64,000 bases of DNA from Hofstenia miamia (taxonomy: Eukaryota > Xenacoelomorpha > Acoela > Hofsteniidae), in NCBI GenBank assembly GCA_900660155.1, contig CABFPE010000731.1:147874-211873 (forward strand). The letters are read 5' to 3'. Both the position numbers and the translations under genes were made by a program. Shown piece after piece: positions 36,181-47,700 of the stretch. Within the stretch, counting starts at the first letter, position 1. Each line of letters opens with the position of its first letter. The notes below the pieces were generated by a model that did not search any database, was not told the DNA's origin, and saw only the letters and a program-made list of their open reading frames with translations.

Positions 36181-38700
36181 TAGTGGAAATAAGTCAGTGG
36201 AGGTTCCACAAAATGACATAATTGTTGATTCATGGATATTAATGGGATCTTTCAACTCTATCTAATGGTGATGTTACTACTGACACATTTTTTAATATTT
36301 GTGATATTTACAGGCTCAATTTTATAATGATTCATAATCATGTACTTGCTATAGTGACTCACTTATTTATGGGGGTCAATTTTCTTTGCATATTTTACCT
36401 TGTTTGTTAATATACATGAGATTGTTAGCTGGGGTTTTACATCACATTTGTGATAATTGTTGACTAATGATGTCTGTAAAAATTCTATTGCCTAGCTAGC
36501 ATATGTACAAATTTAATTTTGTTTTTCTATACATTACATGCAAAGGGCTACATTTATGCTTTTCAAATGCATTGCTATTTTTCATTGTAAAAATTCCATG
36601 CATTACTAAGATTAATATCTGCAATCATTGTAATTTAATTTGTTTTCACCAATGTTTTTTTATCTGTAAAAAATTCCATGCATTTCTATTGCTTACATAG
36701 CCTATGTACAAAATTTTAAATTGTTTTTTGGGAATCTAAACATTACTGTAGCATTGCTGGTAGTTGTTACTATTTATCGGCCAGACCTCGCGCTTTTCTT
36801 GTTAGTGACTGGTAGTTGTAATATTTGTAAATATTGTAAATAACCTTGTATATAAAAAGAACAAAGCATTTGTAAATAAAAATAGTTTGAACTGTATTCT
36901 CTTTGTGTTTGCTAGAATCACACCCCAGTGATTCTACATTACATGCAAAGTGTCACAATTTTGTTTTTCAAATACATGGCTATTTCATTGTAAAAATTCT
37001 TACATGTAATTTGGTTTTCACTAATATCCAATATACAAATCAGGTAAAAAAATATTTGCCATACTTAAGCAATAAAGGCATATGTAATATAGACTTACAT
37101 GATAAAGCCAATTTTTCTTTCTGAAAATTATACATGTGATGCTATTAGCAAGATTTATGTATATACATGCTTTCCTTAATACATTAATATTACATTAGTT
37201 TTACACAGTGGTCTTCTCTTTGCATTTCATTTTGGATTATACATATTTCTAGGGTTGTACACATTTGTGGACTGTTCCATCTCTTGTCAACTTTTCACAT
37301 CATTTTCAGTTTATTTTATTTATGGCTTTTGCATGCTTGTAGGCATTATATGGGTTTTCTGCTTTATATTGCTTTTGTAGTTTTAATGTACAAATTCCTT
37401 ATCTGTCCATAGTGTAGTTTGTATAGAAATGATAATACACTCATTCTTCACTGCCTTGTAGTTGATGTCTTTTCCCCTGTATTGTGTAGTTTCCATAAAA
37501 ATGAGAATACATTTTCCAGATGATTCACTTGTTCTTGTAGTTAACATAATGCTACACACTTGATTTTTCACCTGTGAATGTGAAATCTGCTTATCAAATT
37601 CGTCACAACTCCATGTTGAAACCACTTTCTAAATGTACAAATGCTTGTAAATGGATAGTAAATAGTGTGTTATTCACATGTAAAAAATATTGGCACATTG
37701 TATTTAAAAGATAGATCACTAAGAATTTTAAGAAAATTTCAAACTAATATTTTATAGGTCAATATAGTGAAAAGCAAAGCCATGCAAAATAAGCAAAATT
37801 TCTCCTACACTATATGATGTGGCACCTCTACAATCTCAGCTAGCTAAAAAAATTGAAATGTAAAAATGTTGGGGTTAAAAATTTAGTTAAAATACAGACA
37901 TGACATAACAAAAAATACCAAACCATAAATTAAACTATTAGCCAAACCACCAGGAATTCATTGAAAATTGTGAATTAATAATTTAAAGTTCAATATAACA
38001 AAACAATGAATATAAAATTGCTTAACATCAGTATAAACTCTACAATATTTTGAAAGATTAATACATATTTGGTTAATAATATCATCCATATGCAAAGTGC
38101 TAGATCAAATTTTGCCTAAAAATTCAAATGTTAATATGTGCTCATTTAAAATACAAGAGTTAGGAACCAGAAATATTAAAAACTCATGAAATATTGCAAA
38201 TTATTACAAAAAATGAAAGCAAAAACATAAAATTATGGGATCAATGGCATATCAATGTTTCTATCTGTAGACATATTTTAGATCTAAGCTGAACCATCAG
38301 GTTTAGATGTATTTTAAGATTGAAATCAATGCAAAGTATCAACTCACAAGGCTAACAATTCAGCTAAGATATTTCCACCATCATTTTCCTTTAGATTGCT
38401 GATTATGACTCCATGATAATATATGAATTTGACAGATCAAGTTAACATTAATTGACTTAGACAAGTATTATTTAACATCATGTTACTTAAGATAACAAAA
38501 AAGCATAAAATCACTTAAAGATGCTTCAATTATTGAAATAGGAAACTTAATAAGTGTGCAGGGAATAAATTCATCCAAGCACTGCATGCAAATCCCGAGT
38601 GTTGAATAAAAACCCAAATTTAAATGCATACTCAGTAAAATTCAACAATAAATGTACTTGTATAATAAAAACAGTGAAATAAAAGCATCCATTTCATTTT
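36180..38700 (+). repeat. Giant inverted repeat, left arm
   Basis: This arm matches, in inverted orientation, 41600-43010 plus 45315-45600. Landmarks: 36405-36460 (GTTAGCTGGGGTTTTACATC) pairs with 45318-45350; 37125-37225 (ATACATGTGATGCTATTAGC) pairs with 42445-42545; 38040-38200 pairs with 42065-42250; 38385-38475 pairs with 41815-41915; 38560-38690 pairs with 41607-41755. Identity is roughly 80-85% by eye. About 570 bp at 37230-37800 has no partner in the other arm, and a solo LTR interrupts it at 36747-36938. It holds direct units of about 190 bp (starting near 36487 and 36677). No coding sequence is seen. Confidence 0.88.
36747..36938 (+). mobile_element. Solo LTR with TTAC target duplication
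   Basis: A 192-bp insertion begins TGTAGCATTGCTGG and ends GTGATTCTACA, so its ends are TG...CA with TGTAG/CTACA inverted tips. It is flanked by TTAC on both sides (36743-36746 and 36939-36942). A TATA-like TATATAAAAAG and an AATAAA-type signal lie inside in LTR order. The matching place in the other arm of the inverted repeat lacks it, which gives the empty site. It is a relic of an LTR retrotransposon (gypsy-like by target length; family uncertain), and no internal region remains. Confidence 0.8.
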
Positions 38701-41599
38701 AGCAATTTTAGTAAAAAAAATTTGTGACAGATTTTCCTTTGAAAAAAGTGTTCATCACATTTTTTAACATTTGATTGACATGTGCTGATTGATTAGTCAC
38801 AACTCTTGGTTAATTCATGAACAATTAAGGGGCATGGATAAAAAAAGATGGGAATATTCACACATAAAAATAATTTTAGAGTGTACATGTTAGAGAAATT
38901 GCTATATAGTTAGCAATCTTAATAAATGATGTTTACAAGTATTATATCTCATTATAAATAGGGGTTGCATTGAGTACAACCAAGTCTATGATATATTAAA
39001 ATAATTGGAGAAATATTTTAGTCAGGTATACATATAGTTTACATAAGTGTATAGTAAAAGTCTTAAGAATTTGCATGTTTACTTTTAAAACTGATAAATA
39101 AATATATAAAAAATATGTGAACAGTGTATTAGGGGATGAAACATATTGCAAAAGACAATTTACAATTTACAAGTTAAAAATGGTGTTAAAGGGCAGATAC
39201 ACTTTCACCTTTCATTCTTTCACACATTAATATCTCCTCAGTCATTGAATATTATTTTGATTGGTTTAGAAGTGAAACACTCTCTAATAATTGTGTATTA
39301 ATTTTAACTATGTTCCTTTTTTCCCTATCAACAATGGTGAGAAAGGCTCTGAGATCCATGAAGTTGTCTAAGAGCAGAGCATGTGGACAATTACCAAAGG
39401 CAAAAGGAAAAGATTGCAAAGGACTTGCATCTGTTTGTTAAAGTCCAATGAGAAGTTACAATGACCTGTACTAGTTAGTGAACTCAACTCAGTTTCAGAA
39501 GAACCTCATTGTGTACAATTCATATCTCTTAATGAGTTGCCAGTTGGTGAATGGCTTACAATTCACAATGCATGTCAAACTCAAACAAAGTATGGCCCTA
39601 TGATAAAAATTATTTTACAAAATGGAAATTATTTTTGTTCCCAAATGCTATGCACATCAAGTTGAAGCACAGTTTAAAATGTTAATTGGACTTAAAGATC
39701 TTTGATGCCTGAATAAACTTCCAAAATATTTTGGTTGTAAGCCCAGTACTGTTTTAAAATTTAGTGTGTAATTTTCTTTTAGAAGGTGTTAATACATATT
39801 CCTTACTGGATTTATTTTCTCCTTGCATATATTTTACATAAATTAACAATTTTTTAGCTAAAGCAATTAAAAAATAAGAGATGATTTTACTAAATAATGT
39901 AATGTGATTGAGGAATACTTTGGATAGGCTGAATTTGAGCCAGAAAGGCCATGTTAGAAATTGAAAGGTGCAATCCCAATTACAACTATCCAGATGCTTA
40001 AATTACCTTAATCTATGCCTTTATGTGCTAGGCAAACATTTTGTGTCTTAGAAATATATGCATATGTTCAACAAAGCTCATTAGCAAACTGAAATGTTAG
40101 AAAATTCCATCATTTTAACTAGAACAATGTCTTTTAATGCAATAGTCAGTCTTTGTGAGGAGATTAATTGTTAAAGTTGGTTTTCTTCTTTACTGGGGTA
40201 AGTTGTTATTATGTTTTGAAATATGAAACTCTTTTTCTGTGAAACTTATGCAACTGACAAAATTATTTAACATCATGCTCAATGCATTAAAATCTTTTAG
40301 AACATAGTGTGTATAGATATATTTTATAGTAATGACTAGTTATTCAAACACATTCTCTGTGTGGAAGAGTGGAAATCAAAAATTGTTTATGCCTTCAATT
40401 AATGCTAAGACCTCTTAGATGGTATAACAACTTTAAACTGCATTTGTTTTTGCATTTGATCATTTTTATAATTCCATCATATGTACACATGCAGCACATA
40501 GTGCAAATATTAGCCTAGCATGGTTAATTGAATTACAATAGAAATTTGAGATATAATCAAACCATTATGCAAAAGAGAGATATTGATAAATTTCCATGTT
40601 AAAGGAGTTAGTGTTAAAGTGATCAATCCAATTTAATAATAATAATTAAATTTATAACACATAGCAGAGCTTTCTATTGTTACAATCATTTTTTATGAAA
40701 TACAAAATATATGCTATTATTAAACACAAAGCCTTGAACAGTTAATTCAATGACAATGGTAGATATATTTGAACCATCATGTAAAGAGATACAAATTTAA
40801 TAATCATAATGAAATGTGGATGTAGATTTGATCATTATATCCTGTAACATGCTAATAATTTGCTAACACAATAAAAACCTGTTTGAATGTCAACCATTCA
40901 TTGCAAAAAAATTCATGATAAATTTTAGTCATTGAATTACAAATTTAATGAGCAAATGTTCAAAAACCACTATCACCACAATCAATTGTTGTGAAAAAAT
41001 GAACTCTATATGAATACTTAGTGTATAAATTTAAATGAAATGATAGTAAAGCAAAAAGAATTTATCTGGTTAGTATATTTTTAATGTCTTAAAACAATTG
41101 AATTTAAGAAACAATGAAAAAATATCCTTGTGAACAATGTGGATGAAGATTTGCTTAATTTTTTACAACATGTGATAATTTATAAGGAAAGAAGCAAAAA
41201 TTCCCAAGTGAAACAAAAAAATTGTTCAATTTTTATGAAGATTGATCAGTGATTGCTGAATTTATTCAATAGCGTAAATCTTGCTATATCTTCAATAAAT
41301 GACTAGCATACAAACTTTGATAAATTATTTCTAATATCATATCAAATATAAACTTATACTACATTATGTACTATATGAATTTATTTTGGTCAAAAATGCC
41401 ATGTTCTAGTTTCCATGGAGATTATTATGACAAAACAATGTGGGTTAAGAATGAAAATGGAACAGTGAATTAACTAATACAAAAATAATGCAAGAAGAAA
41501 TATTCAGTAAAAAAATGAAATAATATTGTATTTTTAAATTTTTTGTTCTAATTAATGAATCATATCTATTGAAATTAGGCATTTTAAGCTTGGTCAATA
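38701..41599. other. Loop of the giant inverted repeat
   Basis: About 2.9 kb between the arms, very poor in CpG. Most is featureless. On the + strand a protein-like stretch lies at about 39335-39720: one frame gives MVRKALRSMKLSKSRACGQ, and another, open at 39462-39665, gives ISLNELPVGEWLTIHNAC and then TKYGPMIKIIL. The latter resembles small 'T-K-Y-G' proteins I have seen in mobile and virus-like elements of invertebrates, but I cannot name the family. If the whole structure is a transposon, this is the likeliest site of decayed coding sequence. Confidence 0.5.
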
Positions 41600-43010
41600 T
41601 CTATCCATGTTTGATTTCACTGTTTTTATCATACAGGTCTGTTTATTGTTGAATTTTACCAAATATGCATTAAAATTTGGGTTTTTATTCAACACTCAGG
41701 ATTTGCATAGCAGTGCTTGGATGAATTTATTCCCTGCACACTTATTAAGTTTCCTATTTTCAATCAATAGTTTTAAGCAATTTTATTCTTTTTTGTTATC
41801 TTGAGTAACATGGCATTAAATTATACTTGTCTAAGTCAATTAATGTTAACTTGATCTGTCAAATTCATATATTATCATGAAGTCATAATCAGCAATCTAA
41901 AGGAAAATAATGGTGGGAATATATTAGCAAATTGTTAGCCTGGTGAGTTGATACTTTGCTTTGATTTGTATCTCAAAATAAATTTAGAGCTGAGGGTTCT
42001 TGAAATACATCTACACATAGAAACATTGGTATGTCTTTGATCCCTTTGATCCCATTTAATGTTTTTGATTTCATTTTTTGTAATAATTTGCAATATTTCA
42101 TGTGTTTTTAATTTTTCTGGTTCCTAACTCTTGTATTTTAAACAAGCATGTATTAATATTTGTATTTTTAAGCAATATTTGATCTAATACTTGGCATATG
42201 GATGATATTATTAACCAAATATGTATTAAATTTTCAAGTTGTAGTAGAGTTTATATATTGACCATTAATTTATTAATTAGCCATTTTCACAGAATTCTTG
42301 GTGATTTGGCTAATATTTTAGTATATGGTTTAATATTTTTTGTTACTTCATGCTTGTAATTGGCTAAATCTGTAACACTGTATTTAAATTTCAATTTTTA
42401 TAGCTATTGTAGCTATTGTAGAGCTTCCACATCATATAGTAGAAATGCAAAGAGAAGACCACTGTGTAATACTAATATAATAGTGTATTAAATAAAGAAA
42501 GCATGTATATGAATAAATCTAGCTAATAGCATCACATGTATAATTTTTCAGAAAGCAAAGTAGGCTTGATCATGTAAGTCTATATTTCATATGACTGTAA
42601 TGTTTAAGTATGGCAAATATTTTTTCGTATATTGGATATTAGTGATAACCAAATTATATGTAAGAATTTTTACAATGAAATAGCTATAAATTTAAAAAAA
42701 AATGTGATGCTTTGCATGTAAAGTCTAGACCCCCAAAAAACAAATTAAATTTTGTACATAGACTAGCTAAGCAATAGAAATGCATGCAATTTTTTAAAGA
42801 TAAGAAAAAATTGGTGAAAACAAATTAAATTACAGCAATTACAGATATTAATCATTAAAATGCATGGAATTTTAACAATGAAAACTAGCAACACATTTGA
42901 AAATCAGAAATGTAGGCCTTTGCATATAATGTACAGAAAAACGAAACTAAATTTATGGATAGGACAGATAAGCAAAAGAAACGCATGGAATTTTTATGGA
43001 TATCACTAGA
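41600..43010 (-). repeat. Giant inverted repeat, right arm, inner part
   Basis: This is the inverted counterpart of the left arm. It begins near 41607 opposite 38690 and continues to about 43010, where a LINE interrupts it; the arm resumes at about 45315. Relative to the left arm it lacks about 570 bp at its 42440 junction and lacks the solo LTR. The open frame 41607-41804 (+) is arm sequence, not a gene. Confidence 0.88.
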
Positions 43011-43011
43011 T

Positions 43012-45314
43012 AAGATATGATAAGATAAGATATTCTTTATTCAGATAAATATTGACAATTAAAAACTGATAATTTATCTGAATAGCGTCAAAAATATACC
43101 AACATAAATAAAAATACATACAAAAGCAAAGTATACCATACAATAAATCTAACAGGCTAGGGAGAAATTACTAGATTTCAAGTACGGGTTGTTGAGTAAT
43201 CATTTTTGTAGAATTTTTATCCTAGCCCTGATTGTCCTGAGATATACTTTTGCTTAAGATAAATTTTAATTTGTTTCTTAAAAGCTCTTAGTTTTTCAAT
43301 ATTCTTTATCTCTTTAGGTAATGAATTCCATGTTCTGATAGCGGTATTAATAAATGATTCTTTTAAAACTTTTTTTCTGTACTTAAAGCAGGAAAAATGT
43401 TTTGATCTGGAGTTTTGGTTATGAAAAAAACCAGGCATTGAAATCGTATTATAAGGTGGTAAGTTCTTGATGAGTTTAAAAAATGTCAACATAGTATTCA
43501 AAATGAGAAGCTGTCTTGGAAAAAGGATTGATTTGGAAATGTAGTTTTTAGTTCTGGGGGAATTTTTCTTTGNNNNNNNNNNNNNNNNNNNNNNNNNNNN
43601 NNNNNNNNNNNNNNNNNNNNNNNNNNNNNNNNNNNNNNNNNNNNNNNNNNNNNNNNNNNNNNNNNNNNNNNNNNNNNNNNNNNNNNNNNNNNNNNNNNNN
43701 NNNNNNNNNNNNNNNNNNNNNNNNNNNNNNNNNNNNNNNNNNNNNNNNNNNNNNNNNNNNNNNNNNNNNNNNNNNNNNNNNNNNNNNNNNNNNNNNNNNN
43801 NNNNNNNNNNNNNNNNNNNNNNNNNNNNNNNNNNNNNNNNNNNNNNNNNNNNNNNNNNNNNNNNNNNNNNNNNNNNNNNNNNNNNNNNNNNNNNNNNNNN
43901 NNNNNNNNNNNNNNNNNNNNNNNNNNNNNNNNNNNNNNNNNNNNNNNNNNNNNNNNNNNNNNNNNNNNNNNNNNNNNNNNNNNNNNNNNNNNNNNNNNNN
44001 NNNNNNNNNNNNNNNNNNNNNNNNNNNNNNNNNNNNNNNNNNNNNNNNNNNNNNNNNNNNNNNNNNNNNNNNNNNNNNNNNNNNNNNNNNNNNNNNNNNN
44101 NNNNNNNNNNNNNNNNNNNNNNNNNNNNNNNNNNNNNNNNNNNNNNNNNNNNNNNNNNNNNNNNNNNNNNNNNNNNNNNNNNNNNNNNNNNNNNNNNNNN
44201 NNNNNNNNNNNNNNNNNNNNNNNNNNNNNNNNNNNNNNNNNNNNNNNNNNNNNNNNNNNNNNNNNNNNNNNNNNNNNNNNNNNNNNNNNNNNNNNNNNNN
44301 NNNNNNNNNNNNNNNNNNNNNNNNNNNNNNNNNNNNNNNNNNNNNNNNNNNNNNNNNNNNNNNNNNNNNNNNNNNNNNNNNNNNNNNNNNNNNNNNNNNN
44401 NNNNNNNNNNNNNNNNNNNNNNNNNNNNNNNNNNNNNNNNNNNNNNNNNNNNNNNNNNNNNNNNNNNNNNNNNNNNTTTAGGTGTTCTGTTATTTGATCG
44501 TGCAATAATCTCTCGAATATTTTGCTTATTGGAGATGTTATCGAAATTGGCCTATAATTTTTCGCAAGTACAGGATCGTTTTTCTTAAAAATGGGAGTAA
44601 CATGAGCAGTTTTTAAGTAATCCGGAAAGTAATTATTTCGTATGCATTCGTTAAATATATAATTTAAGGGACTAGCAATCGTATGTGCAGTGACTTTAAG
44701 TGCCCATGAAGGAATGTTGGAAGGCCCACTTGATTTGTTGGACTTAAGCTTGTGAATTGCTTTTAATGTTTCTAAACCTGTTGTAAAACGGAAAGAAAAT
44801 TCGGATTGAAAAAATTTAGGCGAATTATTTTCATACTTAACAGTTGGACCATTGTATTTTCCTAGGTTAATAAAAGTCTGATTTAATTCGTTAGAAATTT
44901 CATAGGTATCTGTGATGATTTTCCCAGTTTCATTTTTGATAGAATTAATACAATTTGATTTAGATTTCTTACTATTACTGATATCATGAATAAGTTTCCA
45001 CTTTGACTTTTGATTTGGCAAACGAGCGTATTCATTTCTAATGTATTCATTGAACGCCTTGCGATTTGCAATATTGGATAAATTTCTAGCTTTTTTATAT
45101 GCAACAAAATTTCTATGAGTTTTGGAAGTTCTAAATATTCTATATGCGATATTTTTTTCACGAATCAATGTTTTGCAAAATTCATTTATCCATGGTTTAC
45201 TATAAGTAGATGTGTGCGAAATGCTTGCATGATTTGATTTAATCATAATTTTCTTTTCTGGACAAAATTTATTTACATAAAATTCAAAAATTTCTAAAAA
45301 ATGTATCAACAATG
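43012..45314 (-). mobile_element. LINE (family A) inserted in the right arm, with a 904-N gap
   Basis: A 5'-truncated non-LTR retrotransposon. Reading on the minus strand: the pre-RT linker (45250-44850; PWINEFCKTLIREKNIAYRI, FINLGKYNGPTVKY), then RT start blocks KLKSNKSSGPSNIPSWALK and AKNYRPISITSPISKIFERL up to 44477. The catalytic half is hidden by Ns (43573-44476). The C-terminal end at 43217-43501 reads NTAIRTWNSLPKEIKNIEKL and stops. The 3' end near 43012-43040 has a tail of TCTTATCTTATC-like repeats. The visible frames are long and clean, so it is probably the youngest LINE here. It splits the right arm and is therefore younger than the inverted repeat. Confidence 0.88.
43573..44476. 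other. Assembly gap (904 Ns)
   Basis: A run of unresolved bases inside the LINE, probably covering the reverse-transcriptase core. Open frames reported through it are meaningless. Confidence 0.99.
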
Positions 45315-45600
45315 TATTATCACAAATGTGATGTAAAACCCCAGCTAACAATATCATGCACATTAACAAACTATGTAAAACTTTCAAACAAAATTGACCC
45401 CATAAATAAATTAGTCACAATAGCAAGTACATGATTATGAATCATTGTAAAATTGGTCCCGTAAATATCACAACCATCAAAAAATGAATCAGTAATTACA
45501 TCACCGCTAGATGGCGTTGCAAAGCCCTGTCAACATCCATGAATCAACAATTACGTCTTATATTGAATGCCCATCAGTGCCTTCATTTTTATCTCACAAC
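45315..45600 (-). repeat. Giant inverted repeat, right arm, outer part
   Basis: Inverted match to about 36190-36460 of the left arm, continuing the arm beyond the LINE. It keeps CG dinucleotides where the left arm has TG or CA, for example in CACCGCTAGATGGCG opposite CTATCTAATGGTG. The match fades near 45600. Confidence 0.8.
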
Positions 45601-45719
45601 AAGCTTTTATGTGTTATGTATTGGTTTATATAAATACAAAAAGCAAGTTAATTTTCTGATTTATTGAACTTGAAAACTCTATTTGTACCTCCCTGCTTTT
45701 GCTTCTGTTCATATTCACT

Positions 45720-45725
<6 letters not shown>

Positions 45726-45754
<29 letters not shown>
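45726..45754. repeat. (TA)n microsatellite
   Basis: A clean TA run after the right arm. A second run follows at 46123-46153. Between them, and up to 46430, no gene is recognised. Confidence 0.93.
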
Positions 45755-45757
<3 letters not shown>

Positions 45758-46122
45758 GTAACTAAACATTAGTTAAGACTATGTTACAATTACAACAGTT
45801 TATTCAGTTTTCTAATATGCTTTCAATCTGAAATTAGAATTAGATAAAGAATGCACTATATATAAAATCTTTTTACACATGTTATATGGTAATCGCCTAT
45901 TGCCGCCATTTCAATGAGGCGCTGCCCATAATGAGTAATAAAGCCATATAGATTACACATAACAGTCTAGCTTTCTATGCAGTGTTTATTTTTGCTTTTA
46001 CACATTACATAACTAATATATAAATAATTTCAAAGTATGCATGTGTATTTTCCATAATAGGAAAAGTTATTGAAAAATCATGTATTTATTGTTAGAGAAT
46101 GTGCTATACATGCTGGTATCCN

Positions 46123-46153
<31 letters not shown>
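46123..46153. repeat. (TA)n microsatellite
   Basis: A clean TA run preceded by one unresolved base at 46122. Confidence 0.93.
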
Positions 46154-46157
<4 letters not shown>

Positions 46158-46437
46158 GTATGAGCAGGTTAAGGTGGTACATAGACTCATTTCATAAATA
46201 ATGTAACGCTGTTTTCATGTGCGCCCTTTCCGCCACTTCTGGCTACTCCACTGCTCTCATTAGAATATTAAAAAAACTCTAAATATCTCAAAACCATGGA
46301 TTGGTTTCAAATGCATTGATTTAACGAATAAACGAAACAGAAGTGGAAAAATTAAATCGATTTTCAAATAAAGCAAAATCATAATGCCTATAAAACTGCA
46401 CGAAATTTAAGCAAGTAATAATTATTCACCTTCAGAG

Positions 46438-47700
46438 TATCAAAATCTTTCATCCCAAAAAAATAAATGGGAATTTATTAACAATTTTTTAAATAGAAAA
46501 AACATAAAAACTGAAAATATAGAAAAAATATACTGTAAAAATAAATCCATTATAAATAAAATAGAAGAATAACAAGACTTTCAATAAAATTTTACTAAAT
46601 TTAGGAAACTACAACGGTATGAATGTACCTTTATGTTTGAATAAAACTAAATAAACTCCACTCTCTTCCTCCTTTCATTTGCAACTAAATATGAAATCAT
46701 AAAGTCGATACATTGTTTAGAAAACAAATACAGCGGATCGTCTCTAATACCAACTCATTTCTAGCTACTTGTATAATCGTGTGCAACGAGCAAAGCTTAA
46801 TGAATCTTTTTCAGATCGGGTTTATGCTAAAAATGGAAACCTACAGGGAACAATTTTACGTCTCTTACTATTTAATATTTAAGCGATTTGTCTGATTTAA
46901 CAACATGTGACGTTATACAATATGCCGATGATACAATAATATTGAATTCTAATAAATCTCCCGAAAACCCATTCAAACTTTCGAAAAAAATTGTACTTCT
47001 CTCACTAAATATTTTGCTTCCTTTAAAAACTCAATTCTGCATTGTTAAATCAAATTCCTCAATATAAATTTAATTTTAACGGCATTCATATAAAGCAAGT
47101 GGAGTCCTTTAAATACCTTGGAATTATTTTCGATTCACGTTTAAATTTTTGAGAAGCAAGAAAATCATATAATTAGAAAAATTGCCATATCGATTAAAGA
47201 AATGAACCTAATCGCTCAAAAACTTCCAACTAATGCAAAAATTCTATTTATACATGCTCTAATATTAAGTAATTTCAACTATGCAAATATACTCTACACA
47301 GATATAAACAAAAATTTCCTCAGAAAATTTCAGGTACAACTAATTAGGCTATAAAAGTAGCAGTTAATAATCATAGCTTTAATAAGAATAATGAATACAG
47401 AAAAATTTCAAACATTTCTACGTCCACAATGTTATATCTATATAAATGTTCTAAAAAAATTGTTCAAAATAATTCATAATACTTTCCCATACAACAAAAA
47501 AGACTTTCTTTCCGAAAAAATAATTAATAAACAAAGCAAAAGAACGCATTTAATTGAACCAATTACTTAAGAAGTCAATAAGAAAAAACTTTTTTAAACC
47601 CAGTTTTAAATATGTGGAATGAATTACCAAAATACATCAAATAACTACTTTAAAATACTTTGAGATTGATGTTAAAAAACATATTTTTACCTTTAATATA
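46438..47700 (+). mobile_element. LINE (family A), heavily broken
   Basis: RT-region blocks survive in different frames: EYQNLSSQKNKWEFINNFLN at 46438-46500 (linker, like PNQKSKWKLIHD in the LINE at 43-45 kb), NLGNYNGMNVP near 46600-46630, the catalytic IQYADDTIILNSNK at about 46917-46960, FKYLGIIFDSRLN-like sequence near 47110-47145, and MWNELPKYIK near 47610-47640 as the C-terminal end. Many stops and frameshifts separate them. There is no 5' half. Confidence 0.8.

Noticed and set aside
41607-41804. 65-residue plus-strand frame
   Set aside because: It is inverted-repeat arm sequence with no conserved frame in the partner arm.
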